A program made the position numbers and the translations under genes. The notes beneath the pieces were generated by a model. The model had not been told where the DNA came from. It did no database searches and saw nothing but the letters and a program-made list of their open reading frames with translations. Below, piece by piece: positions 16,110 through 24,926 of a stretch of 24,926 nt of DNA. This stretch comes from Chrysochromulina tobinii (taxonomy: Eukaryota > Haptophyta > Prymnesiales > Chrysochromulinaceae): NCBI GenBank assembly GCA_001275005.1, contig JWZX01000539.1:1-24926 (forward strand). Reading direction: 5' to 3'. Numbering within the stretch: position 1 is the first letter of the stretch; each line of letters begins with the position of its first letter.

Positions 16110-19100
16110 ATGTCTTCACCTTCGCGCTCTCCGTCGCGCAAGAGCCCGAGGCTGCTCGCCCGGCAGGAGGCGGCGCAGCAGGCAGCCAGGTGCATCGCCT
16201 CTGCCGTGCGCAGCCGTGTGTGGTGCGAGGCGCGCACCCTCGACGAGCCACCTCGGTCCTACTATTACAACTTGCAGTCTGGCGAAACGGCGTGGACGCT
16301 GCCAGAGGGCGCGATCCTGCGTTCCGCCGGGCGCGATTCGCTCATCCCACGCCCGGGCGACCCCATCAGCAGGCAAAGCTCCTTTGCCCGCTCAAGCTCT
16401 ATGGCCAGGCAAAGCTCCTCCAAGACTCGCTCCTCAGTGGCCTCCGTGACTGAGGAGGCGACCGGCGACAACGGAGCCGCAAATACCGTCTCGCCAACAG
16501 AGGACGCCGTGGTCGCTGCCGTGGGCGCTGATGCCGTCGAGGGCGGTCCTCCGCTCGAGCTGCACGAGGTGCTGCAGCTCCTCTTCTCATGGCTACAGGA
16601 TACTCGCGCCCTCTATTCGGAGAGCCGTGCAGACCTTGAGCAGCTGCGCACGGCACACGCCGACGACGTACGAAGCGCGCAAGGGGCCATCGCACAGCTC
16701 GCGCGCAAACACGCGTCCTACACGAAGTGCCTCAAGGAGGAGCTCGCTCTCGTGCGCAAGGAGGCGGCCACAGCCAAGGAGGCCGCGGCCGCGTCCATGG
16801 CGGCCGGATCGCCCAGGCGGCGCGCGAGCTTCGACGAGATGAATGCGAGCTCGTGGGCGGCGGAGGTGGAGCGGTTACGCGATGGGCTGCGCAAGGCAGA
16901 GGCTCAGCTCGTCCATGAGCGCGAGGCTCGCGAGCTGCTGCTGCAGGAACAGGCGGAGGCCGATCGCCTCCGCGCCGAGGCGGCCGCTGCGCGCGAGCAG
17001 GCTGAGGCGGCCGAGGCGGACGCGGGCGCAGAGAGGGGGAACGAGGCGCTGCACGAGGAGCTCGCACAGCTGCGGGAGCAGCTTTCTGCCAGCATCTCCG
17101 CCGCATCCGAGGCGGCTGAGGCGCGCCAAGTCGCCGAGACTGACGCTCAGGCTGCGAGGCACGAGGCCGCTGCAGCGCGGACTCAAGCGCTGATGGCAGA
17201 GGCGGCGGCCAAGGTCGCGGAGGCTGCCGCCAGGGAAGCAGAGGTATCCGCCAGAGCTGAGGCGGCGGCCTCGTTCGAGGAGGCGCACGCGAGCGCGTTG
17301 GCGGCCGTATCCAAGTGCCAGGCAGACACGGAGCGGGCATCGGGCGGTCTCATCCGTAGCGAATGGCGCTTCAAGGGGGAGCGTGCGAAGGTGCGACTCG
17401 CCGAGGCGAAGGCGATGGAGCTTTGGGTGCCCTCGGACCGCGCGCATGCAATTGCTCACCACGGCGCCCTCTCTCCCCACAGGTGCGACTCGCCGAGGCG
17501 AAGGCGAGCGAGGCGGCGGCGCGCGCAGGCGCGGTGAGCAATGCGCTCGAGCACCTGCGCCTCAAGCATGCCAAGACGCGTCGAGGAGCTCGACGAGTAC
17601 AAGGGTAGCGTGCGTGTCCTATGCAGACTCCGCCCCCTCAAGCCCGGCACCGAGGAGGCGCGCGGGCCGTCGGCGGTCGTCGCGCCGCCGCCGCCTGAGG
17701 GCGGTCCGAGCCGCTCGGTAGTAGTGCAAGCACCGAATGCGAGCCAGACAGTGGGAGGCAGCATCAAGACCTTCGAGTTTGACGGCGTCTTCGCGCCGGA
17801 GGCTTCTTCGGCGAGCGTCTTCGAGGAGCTGCAGCCGCTCACGCGCAAGGTCGCCGCCGGCGCAACCGCCGCCATCCTCGCCTACGGCCAGACCGGTAGC
17901 GGCAAGACGTACACGGTGAGTGCCCTGCACAATCTCGCCCTGCGCGAGCTCTGGGCCGGCGAAGCCGCCAACGGGGGCTCCGCCGCCCTCGCTGTTAGCC
18001 TGGCAGAGGTGTACATGGATGAAGTGCGCGACCTCGGTCGCCCGGCCGACCCGATCCCCGCGGCCGGTACTAAATTCGCCTTCGGCAGCGCCGTGGCCAG
18101 CGCCGGTGTCACTCCGCGCTCGTCGGAGGTGGATGCAAGTACGCTGACGTGGACCACCGTGACGAGCGCCGAGGCGGCATGCGCCCTCGTGTCGAGCGCG
18201 CTCGAGAGGCGCGTGACCGCCGATAACGGGCTCAACTCGGTCTCGAGCCGCTCGCACTTGATCATCTTCTACGCGCTGCTCGGCCCGCGCGGTGAGCGCA
18301 AGGGGCAGCTGGCCCTCGTCGACCTCGCCGGTTCCGAGCGGCTCGGTCGTACCGAGGCAACGGGTGGTCTGCGCGACGAGGCCATCTCGATCAACCGATC
18401 GCTCACGGCACTCGGCGACGTGCTGCACGCGCTCGTGGGCAAGACGGAGCACGTTCCCTACCGGCACTCGAAGCTGACCACGCTCCTCCAGCCGTGCCTC
18501 AAGCGCGGTGCGCGCGTCGCCCTCATCATCGCCGCGTCACCCTCCTCGGAAGATGCCCTCGAGACTATTCAGACTCTCGGCTTCGGCGTGCGCGCGCGCA
18601 ACGTGCACCTTGGCCCTATGGCGAGCACGTCGTCGGCGGCTGGCGGCGCTGCTGGGGGTGGGCTCCAAAAGGAGGTCGCACGTCTCCAAAAAGAGCTCGT
18701 CGAGGCCAAGGCGCAGGCAGCTGCTCATGAGCGGAGCCTGGCGAGCTTCAAGCAGCAGGCGAGCTCGACGGACGAGGCGGCCAAGGGTAAGAGTGAGGCG
18801 ATCAAACGTGCGGAGGCCAAGGCAAAGGAGGCGGAGCACGCTCTCAAGCGCAGCGAGGCCGCCGCGCACGCGGAGCGCTCGCGCCTTCTCAAGGAGATGG
18901 AGGAGCTCCAGCGAAAGCTTGACGTCGCCACGAGCCGCGCGCGCCGTCCTGAGCGTCCTGAGCGTCCTGAGCCTTCCGCCCCGGCCGCTCTGCCGCAAGC
19001 CCTCTCCGCGCCCACCACGGCTCGGCAGCCGCGGCTGGCGCCGGCCGAGGCGAAGAAGGAGGCTCGCGCTCCGGCCGTCGAGGCTCCCAAGCCAAAGCAG

Positions 19101-20621
19101 CCGTCCAAGGCGGTCGTGGCGGCTACCAAGGCTGGTGCAGCGCCGACTAAGGCGGCAACGGCCGTCGCCACGGGCGGGGCACCGGCCGACGCGGCGGCGG
19201 CAGCCGAGGTGGCAGCAAGCGAGTCAGCAGCGGCTGAAGAAGTCGCAGCCGAGGCATTCGCGGCGCTTCCGACGTGCCACGTGGCAGTGGACGAGGGCTC
19301 ACCGCGCCGCCAAATCTCATGTGCGGCGGCGGCGGTGTGCATGGGCTACGCATGCTCGTGTGGAGTCTACGACGAGGTCTCGCCAGCCGTTGGGGGGGAG
19401 ACAGAAGCACCACCGGCGTCCCTTACGACAGAGTCCCTGCCATACGACCCCGCGGACATGGAGGCAGCGGCTCTCATGTCCTTCGTGGGGCACGAGGCCG
19501 CTGCGGTGCTCGAGGCCGCTGCGGCCGCGGCTCGCGCGGAGGTGATGCAGGAGGAGAGCCAGCCTTCGTCATCGCCTCGTGGCACGCTGCGCGGTACCGA
19601 CAATTGGCCGCAGCAAGTGCTGAAGCGCTTATCGGCCGTGCAGGATAGCGTCGTGCCGCCGGGCGCGCCTCTCTCTCCTCGGCGCGCGTCCCTGCTCAAC
19701 ATGCCCCCCTCGCAGGCCGGTGCGAAGCCAGCGACCGTTGAGGTCGACGGCGTGAGCGACGGCTGGGCGGTGCCAAGCCGCAGGGAGTCTGGCGGCTCAA
19801 GCAGCGTGATCAGCGGGCTAAGTGCGACGAATGAGTCGACCATCTTCGCCCACCGGCTCGACTCCGCTCGAGAGGCTTTCAACGGCACGCCCGACATGGC
19901 GCTCGACGCATGGCTTGAACCTTCGGAACGCTCGGAGATGCTCGATACGTCTAACGAGACGTCGCTGCGCCTGAGCACATCGCCGCTGGTCGCGCATCTG
20001 AACGAGCTGCTGGCCGAGGGCAAGGCCGAGCAGGTCGCCCCATCGCTCGATGATCGACTCGCGGCAACCGACTCAATGGAGGATATGGTCCGGGAGATGC
20101 TCGCGAGCGCGCGCGCCACCTCCAAGGACACCTCGTTTCTCGAGGACCGTCCCTACGGCAAAGAGGTGGCCGACTCGGGCGCAGCAGACGAGACTCATGA
20201 GCAGCACCTCGCCGTGACCTTCGCGCTGCTACCGCATGAGGCCGCTCTCGCATCGCCTGCAAGTGCCCCGCGCACGACTCCCCGTCACGGCGGCTCGCGG
20301 CCGACTGTTGCCAAGACGCCCGGCTCGCAGCATTCGCACAGCGCCGCGCGCACCCCGGCGAGTGCCTCTGCGAAGACGCCCCTCGCCCCCCTCGTCCCGC
20401 GGCTCGGCCTGACGCCAGGCTCCGCAAAGCCGCAGCGGAGGCCGCTGCAGAGCACCCCGAGCTCGGGCGCTCCGCTCACATGCCCCTCGCGTGTGCTTGT
20501 TCGAGCTCAGACGGCAGAGGAGCCGCTTAGCGCGCGCACGCCCACTGAACAGCGCACGCTCGCTCAGACCGCGCGCACTCCGAAGGCCGTTTGGGCTCCA
20601 CCAGAGAAGGGCTGGCGCTAA
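16110..20621 (+). CDS. WW domain - coiled coil - kinesin-14-like motor protein
   Basis: Exon 1 is 16110-17390 (ATG at 16110). Its residues about 37-67 are a WW domain (VWCEARTL, SYYYNLQSGETAWTLPEG), then Ser-rich sequence, then a long Ala/Glu coiled coil (about 165-427). After the intron at 17391-17482 the coiled coil resumes (VRLAEAKASEAAARAG) and reaches the motor in a frame shifted by one base. The motor (17607-18611) starts with the neck DEYKGSVRVLCRLRPL, typical of kinesin-14, and has the P-loop GQTGSGKTYT (from 17886), switch I NSVSSRSH, switch II DLAGSE and YRHSKLTTLLQ. Motor and nucleotide sites look intact; the segment after the P-loop is short. A second coiled coil (18661-18940) and a long disordered tail with many TP sites follow, so the motor lies mid-protein. 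WW domains bind proline-rich partners. A gene predictor might split this into a coiled-coil gene and a kinesin starting at the ATG at 17541. Confidence 0.8.
17391..17482 (+). other. intron 1 of kinesin gene, flanked by a 27-bp direct repeat
   Basis: The 92-nt intron runs from AAG/GTGCGACTCGCC to CTCTCTCCCCACAG/GTGCGACTCGCC. The acceptor has a good polypyrimidine tract. A 27-bp sequence starting AGGTGCGACTCGCCGAGG is identical at both junctions, so the intron begins with a copy of the next exon's start. Read unspliced, exon 1 runs into a stop at 17535-17537 after a Lys/Arg-rich tail. Confidence 0.8.
17534..17585 (+). other. candidate second intron or frameshift before the kinesin motor
   Basis: After intron 1 the coiled-coil frame reaches a TAG at 17606-17608, while the motor frame lies one base further on. 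A 52-nt intron, GTGAGCAATGCG...CGTCGAG, would join ARAGA to ELDEYKGS exactly in frame. Against it, the acceptor lacks a pyrimidine tract, and the removed segment (SNALEHLRLKHAKT) reads like coiled coil. A one-base sequence error near 17575-17582 is the alternative. Confidence 0.4.
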
Positions 20622-21507
20622 GAGCTCTCACTGGAGGGGGCGCTCGGGATGGCGCCGGGGGAAAGGGGGGGGCGGCCGTGGAGGGGCTCCCGAGTGAGGG
20701 AGCACTGATGTTTGGGGAGGGGCACGGCAAGTTGCGGGGCAGAGGATGCACAGGCGAGTGCCATAGATGGTGATGATTGCTCGATGGATGGCGACGCTAA
20801 ACGGCTGATGGGCATGTGAACGGGATGCGGGGATGCCACACCATCAATCTGTGTCGGTGGCTCTTATCCGGAAGAAAGAATATGGTTGGAATGCAACATT
20901 CCGGGATCCGAGTCGGAGCAGACGAGACCCCAGGCGCGAAGACGAGAGTGGAAAGAACAGCTAATTCTCTGATCTCTCCGTCGTGAGTCGCGTCGGGCCG
21001 ACGTGTGAATGGGATTGGGTTGGCATCGCATGTAACGAATATCGCGTCCTATCGTGTCGTATTTCGTTTCGACTGAGATGTTCGGACAGAGAATGTGAAA
21101 GAGAGATCGGATATTCACTAGTTTCAAATCGAATGTCGAGTCTCTTCTTCGCGCAGGTGGGTGCTAGACCTGACCTTACACCTTAGAACCGCTCATATTC
21201 CTCATACATAAGCTGGATGTTACATCGACCCGACGTCTGGCGCGTGGCGCCTCGTCGATCGCGGGGCCTCGCGCGTCGCGGCGCCGTCTGGCGTCTGTCA
21301 GTGCGCGTTGCGCCTCGTCTCATGCGGTCATTGCGCCAGTCATGCTCATGGGGTGAGTAACTCAGTGACTCTTTGTAAATGTATTTGTGGGCGATACGAG
21401 AGCGGAGGGGGGCGCCTTGCACCTCTGGCGGCGCATATCGAGTGTGCAATGTCTCAACATCGGACGACCTGCTGCTGCCACAGGTTCATCCTCCATCGAG
21501 CCAGCGG
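20622..21507. other. convergent intergenic region, no gene recognised
   Basis: These 886 bp lie between the 3' ends of the kinesin (+) and phosphodiesterase (-) genes. The first 150 bp are G-rich on the plus strand. Positions 20860-21180 are distinctly less GC-rich. Open frames are short and carry no domain I recognise, and I see no convincing tRNA or rRNA. It presumably holds both 3' UTRs. Confidence 0.5.
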
Positions 21508-23613
21508 TCAACTCTTGTCCTCCGCGGCGCACTCCATGATGGCGAGGTTGTGCTTCAGATTCGTCATGAGAGGGCCGATGTCGAGGATGTCGGAGAGCGC
21601 CGTGTAGAACGGCATCAAGACGAAGGTGATGAAGCCCACCTGGCAGCGTGGTACATTGGGCGTATCGCGGTCGAAGAACTTGCTCACGGGCAGACTGGCA
21701 GCCTTCTCAGCGTCACCCTGATTGTAAAACTCCTCCATCACCTTGTCGGTCCACAGCCGATACACGGGCTCCGGCCTGCACGGATTGGAAATGTCGGCCG
21801 CGTGCAGTACAATCTCGAGCACAAACGTCTTGTCCTCTTTATTCGACAGGTCGAAGCTCCCAGCTTCGATGGTCGCTTTCAACCTGTCGACATTCTTAAA
21901 GTGCACCCCCATGTCAGTGCCCAGGATCATGGCGACGATCATATCGCGTACCTCGCGCCGCTGCGCTTTGCCGAGCGACGCGAAGAGATCGCATGCGGGG
22001 TCCTTGAGCACTTGGAACAGTCGCGCACAGTGATGATTCTCGAGCACCGACTTGTCATTGTAGAAGATCGCCAGCTCGCTCGAGCTTGACACGTGGAACG
22101 CATTATTCTGGCCCGTATGCCCGGCGTCGTGCGCAAGGGCGGCGACAAGCACCGCGAGCAGATCCTCTGGCTCCAAAAGTGAGCGCAACTTCCGATGCTG
22201 GCTGCTTCCCCCGCCGCCCGCGCCGCCCATACCCGCGCCCCCCCCCTTGCTGTTTCGTACGGTCCACTTCCACAAACTCTCGGCGACCCCGTCGGGGAGC
22301 ACCGCGCCAGGATGCGTGGCGGCCCGAACCAACTTGCGATACTCTGGTGGCTCAGGCGCGTCGCTCGCGTTCAAGATCCACCACGTCGCCTGAAGGACGT
22401 CCGCGGCGTGTGAGCGGTTGTGGTATGGGTTGTCTGCGTAGCTGTCCTCTAGGCGCTGTAGAAAGGCGAGCAGCTTGGCGTCGCTAATGCCAAAGTGTTT
22501 CTGGATCCCCTCGTGCTTGAGTAAGTGATAGCCGGCAAAGACGAGCGCGTGGTCGTTGGTAACGCGTTTCAGGCTAAACGCGTCAAAGTTCCACGCGCCC
22601 TCGCCACGCGCGATGGCGCCGTCCAGCAGGCACCTAGCCTCCTTCACTAGCGGAGGCTCGAGGGGCATCGCGAGTCCGTGGGTTGGTCCGAAGGGGGGTT
22701 CGATTGACCTAGCGGCGTGCCCGAGGGGGGACACGTGGCTGCTCTTGCTCCCCTCGCTGTGCTCACCGACGCTCTGTAGTGCGCCCTCCCCCGCCGAACG
22801 CTCAGCGTTGCCATAAATAGCTGTGATGAAGTCGTGAACGTCGCCGGAGGCGGTAGATGAAGACTCGGAGGAGTGTCGACGTTGTTTGGAACGTGTCATC
22901 TCGTGCAGCGCTGCATTCTCTTCCCAATTGAGTGAGCGCGGGTCCTTGACCACTTGACGAATTCTGGCCTGCGTGAACTGGAGCGGCTCGCGAACGAACT
23001 CATGCGTGGTCCCTAGCCGGCGAGAACCCTTGCCCACAGATTCCTGCTTCTGGGGGTCGATTGGGCGGCCGTCCGCGTCGACGAGCTGAATGAGCAGGCG
23101 CGGCGTGGACGGGGTGCCCCTGGTGAGCTGGTGGTCCGAGCGCAGGCATGAGAGCACGTCGAGCGCTTGCATGATCGGCGTCTGGGTCATCTGCACTGAG
23201 ATGAGCACGGGCGGCTGGTTGGCGAGGCGCGAGGCCATCTGGTCCGGATCGATCGTGCGCAGCTGCTGCCGCGCCAGATAGAACTGCATGCCGGCGGCCA
23301 GCGTGACCAGCAGAGCAAGCGTGGTCGACAAAACGGGGGGTGTGTCCGGCACGGCAACGGCTGCCCACCCGAGCAGGGCGGCTGGTAGGAGAAGGACGCC
23401 AGTGCACGCTAGCTGCATCACACTCTGCGCGCGCACAGTATCCACGAGCTCGTCATACAGCGACCGGCCGGCTGGCTGCCCAACGGCCTGCTCCGCCATG
23501 GAGTCAGCACTGGCTGCTGGAGATAATATGTGGTGGCTCCGAGCCCGCGCCGGCAAGTGAGAATCAGCTGTTCGCGGCACGATGACTGCCGGCAGCGACG
23601 AACGCCGGCGCAT
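21508..23613 (-). CDS. membrane-anchored class I 3',5'-cyclic nucleotide phosphodiesterase
   Basis: The frame encodes 701 residues from the ATG at 23613; a later ATG at 23499 removes 38 residues and keeps all domains. Residues 64-88 and 95-114 are two membrane helices near the N-terminus. The catalytic PDEase_I domain covers about 350-690 with all metal-site motifs: YHNRSHAADVLQ (His 398), ALAHDAGHTGQNNAF (His-Asp 495-496), LENHHCARLF, ILGTDMGVHF, VLHAADISNP (Asp 607) and EFYNQGDAEKAASLPVSKFFDRD split by its usual spacing. The invariant Gln of the nucleotide pocket is in PRCQVGFITFVLMPFY (Gln 658). It should hydrolyse cAMP and/or cGMP at a membrane. An insert of about 60 residues, including a Gly-rich run, lies between the first two metal motifs. 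No GAF or PAS regulatory domain is seen. Confidence 0.9.
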   Translation of the reverse strand: MRRRSSLPAVIVPRTADSHLPARARSHHILSPAASADSMAEQAVGQPAGRSLYDELVDTVRAQSVMQLACTGVLLLPAALLGWAAVAVPDTPPVLSTTLALLVTLAAGMQFYLARQQLRTIDPDQMASRLANQPPVLISVQMTQTPIMQALDVLSCLRSDHQLTRGTPSTPRLLIQLVDADGRPIDPQKQESVGKGSRRLGTTHEFVREPLQFTQARIRQVVKDPRSLNWEENAALHEMTRSKQRRHSSESSSTASGDVHDFITAIYGNAERSAGEGALQSVGEHSEGSKSSHVSPLGHAARSIEPPFGPTHGLAMPLEPPLVKEARCLLDGAIARGEGAWNFDAFSLKRVTNDHALVFAGYHLLKHEGIQKHFGISDAKLLAFLQRLEDSYADNPYHNRSHAADVLQATWWILNASDAPEPPEYRKLVRAATHPGAVLPDGVAESLWKWTVRNSKGGGAGMGGAGGGGSSQHRKLRSLLEPEDLLAVLVAALAHDAGHTGQNNAFHVSSSSELAIFYNDKSVLENHHCARLFQVLKDPACDLFASLGKAQRREVRDMIVAMILGTDMGVHFKNVDRLKATIEAGSFDLSNKEDKTFVLEIVLHAADISNPCRPEPVYRLWTDKVMEEFYNQGDAEKAASLPVSKFFDRDTPNVPRCQVGFITFVLMPFYTALSDILDIGPLMTNLKHNLAIMECAAEDKS

Positions 23614-24137
23614 CAGAACAAAACACGAAGGTCTTCCATTGTCCACTCCCCGTTTTCCCCACAGGGGGGTGACCGCGCAGGCTGTGTGACGATGTTGCGG
23701 CCGTGCCTTGGGTCGTGCGCTCGTGGCCTTGTGCCGCACTGCCAGGAAGGCCGCCCTTGAAACCCCTTGATGTCGTTGTTGACATTGGAGGTGACGTTTC
23801 TCGTTTGGAGTGAGATATCACGAGGCTAATAAGCGCTGTGCTTTTACCGATTCTTGTCCATATGGACACTTTTACGCCGAAATGACCTCAGGCCTCACTA
23901 TTACCCCTACGGCTACGGGCGTACGGCCTACGGCTACGCCCCCACACCCTTGACCCTTCGGCCTTCGCTGAGGCCAGGCGCAAGACGCAATTGGGCAATT
24001 CGCAATTGCAATATCGCCCAACCCCGAATCGCCCGATGCAACGGTCGAAACAATCTCGAGGCCTCGAAAACCCAGCCCATCCTTTCTCATTGTGATTGGG
24101 GAAGCCGAGCGTGAGAGCCCCAGCATTGCTCACATGC
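23614..24137. other. intergenic region between phosphodiesterase and LRR genes
   Basis: These 524 bp hold the phosphodiesterase upstream region and the LRR gene's 3' flank. Elements seen: the second copy of the 22-bp repeat (23646-23667), a 14-bp perfect palindrome TGTCCATATGGACA (23855-23868), and CCTACGGCTACG twice (23906-23917 and 23927-23938). The phosphodiesterase frame stays open up to 23739 but without an ATG beyond 23613. No gene is recognised. Confidence 0.5.
23646..23667 (-). repeat. 22-bp GC-rich repeat, copy 2
   Basis: Exact reverse complement of 784-805. It lies 33 bp upstream of the likely phosphodiesterase ATG, in the presumed 5' leader or promoter. Confidence 0.85.
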
Positions 24138-24926
24138 TCACTCGGGCAGATACTGATACATTGCCTGACAGTGTAACTGAAATCCACTCCGGCCCTTCAC
24201 TGCATCTCGCACTGCTTGTCTCCCTGCATCTCCCATATTGCTGTTGAAGCGCAAGTCCAAGCTGGTCAGGACTACGTTGATCTTCAGCGCCTCCGCGATC
24301 GCCTTGGCACCCTCGTCGCCGATCCCGTTCCAGCCCAACTGCAGGAAGGTCAGGACAGCGTTGACCTTCAGCACCTCCGCGATCGCTTTGGCACCCTCTG
24401 GTCCGATATTGTTGCGGTACAGGTCCAGGGTGGTCAGGACTGCGTTGACCTTCAGGGACTCCGCGATCGCCTTGGCACCCTCGTCCCCGATTTGGTTGTA
24501 GTAGAGGGACAGGGTGGTCACCACCGCGTTGACCTTCAGTGCCTCCGCGATCGCCTTGGCACCCTCCGCACCGATCTTGTTCTCGTTCAGGTGCAGGGTG
24601 GTCAAGACCGCGTTGTCGCTCAACTCCAGGTTGTATAGGACCGCATTGACCTTCAGCGCCTCTGCGTTAACCTTCAGCGCCTCCGCGATCGCCTTGGCAC
24701 CCTCGTCGCCGATGTGGTTGAACGAGAGGCGCATCTCTGTCAATACCGACATAGCAGGAATGAGATAGGCGACAAGCATGGCCGCAGGACAATTGAGCCC
24801 CCTATTGGACAAGTTGAGGAGCTCCGTGACGCTGTCCCCGCGCAGTTGCTGCACCGGAATGCCGCAAATGACTCCTGAGCCCGCACAGGCAACGGCTGCG
24901 ATCGTCAGCCTCAACGGTGGCTCTCC
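24138..24926 (-). CDS. RNI-type leucine-rich repeat protein, 5' partial
   Basis: The frame is open to the right edge, so the N-terminus is missing. It encodes at least 262 residues and ends at 24138. Motifs of about 28 residues repeat: VLTTLDLYRNNIGPEGAKAI and AEALKVNA-type units, the ribonuclease-inhibitor/NLRC3-like LRR pattern. The start is VCGIPVQQL-like (ICGIPVQQLRGDSVTELLNL), and the end is DAGRQAVRDAVKGRSGFQLH. Large families of such proteins are, to my knowledge, common in haptophytes, which supports the lineage guess. One unit is truncated: ALKVNAEALKVNAVLYNLEL followed directly by SDNAVLTTLHL. The protein is presumably a protein-binding scaffold; no NACHT or kinase domain is visible in this part. 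Confidence 0.8.
   Translation of the reverse strand, partial: GEPPLRLTIAAVACAGSGVICGIPVQQLRGDSVTELLNLSNRGLNCPAAMLVAYLIPAMSVLTEMRLSFNHIGDEGAKAIAEALKVNAEALKVNAVLYNLELSDNAVLTTLHLNENKIGAEGAKAIAEALKVNAVVTTLSLYYNQIGDEGAKAIAESLKVNAVLTTLDLYRNNIGPEGAKAIAEVLKVNAVLTFLQLGWNGIGDEGAKAIAEALKINVVLTSLDLRFNSNMGDAGRQAVRDAVKGRSGFQLHCQAMYQYLPE
24280..24710 (-). repeat. 84-bp LRR-coding tandem repeats
   Basis: The core CTCCGCGATCGC recurs at about 84-bp steps (near 24291, 24375, 24459, 24543) and then again near 24684, 141 bp later. The last gap is 27 bp short of two full units. The high DNA identity between units suggests recent expansion or gene conversion. Confidence 0.8.

Noticed and set aside
17916..17921. 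GTGAGT donor-like site inside the motor domain
   Set aside because: Reading through keeps the frame and the expected kinesin order (GKTYT, then a helix, then SLAEVYMDEVRDL), so no intron is needed.
19290..19400. Possible intron in the kinesin tail (Cys-rich, odd composition)
   Set aside because: The frame stays open and no convincing donor-acceptor pair with a pyrimidine tract is needed; left as coding.
18508..19545. 345-residue plus-strand Arg-rich frame
   Set aside because: It overlaps the kinesin gene in another frame. The kinesin frame has recognised motor motifs, and this one has only Arg/Ser-rich low complexity.
21190..21350. Possible structured RNA in the GC-rich convergent region
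   Set aside because: I could not find a cloverleaf, conserved loop or other consistent pairing; GC content alone gives weak stems.

Overview
This window looks like nuclear DNA of a GC-rich, intron-containing unicellular eukaryote, most likely a haptophyte-type alga. This is inference from gene content: a GPCR fused to a phosphatidylinositol-phosphate kinase, a PX-ABC1-serine hydrolase fusion, a kinesin-14-like motor, a membrane-anchored class I cyclic nucleotide phosphodiesterase and an RNI-type leucine-rich repeat gene. Genes are monocistronic on both strands, there is no operon spacing, and short GT-AG introns are present.

Layout. 1-711 (-): Skp1-fold plus SAP-domain gene, running off the left edge. 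1488-2816 (-): coiled-coil protein. 3272-6187 (+): large protein with a duplicated domain I cannot name. 6520-10926 (+): PX, membrane segments, ABC1/UbiB kinase, and a beta-lactamase-like domain that has lost its catalytic motif. 11338-14738 (-): seven-helix receptor fused to a PIP kinase, in three exons. 14833-15960 (+): F-box protein, divergent from the receptor gene across only 94 bp. 16110-20621 (+): WW domain, coiled coil and kinesin motor, in two or three exons. 21508-23613 (-): two-TM class I phosphodiesterase. 24138-24926 (-): LRR gene, running off the right edge.

The most interesting signal is in the introns. Both introns of the receptor-kinase gene are related to each other: 24 of 26 bases match at their 3' ends and both carry a 10-bp tandem array. 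Three introns, two here and one in the kinesin gene, begin with a copy of the start of the exon that follows them (30, 11 and 27 bp). This is the footprint expected of introner-like insertions with target-site duplication, or of introns born from local duplication at an AGGT site.

No functional linkage between neighbours can be claimed. Several genes act in related processes: lipid and cyclic nucleotide signalling (GPCR-PIPK, phosphodiesterase, PX domain) and SCF-type ubiquitination (Skp1-like, F-box). Intergenic regions hold several palindromes and short repeats, including a 22-bp sequence found upstream of both the Skp1-like and the phosphodiesterase genes.
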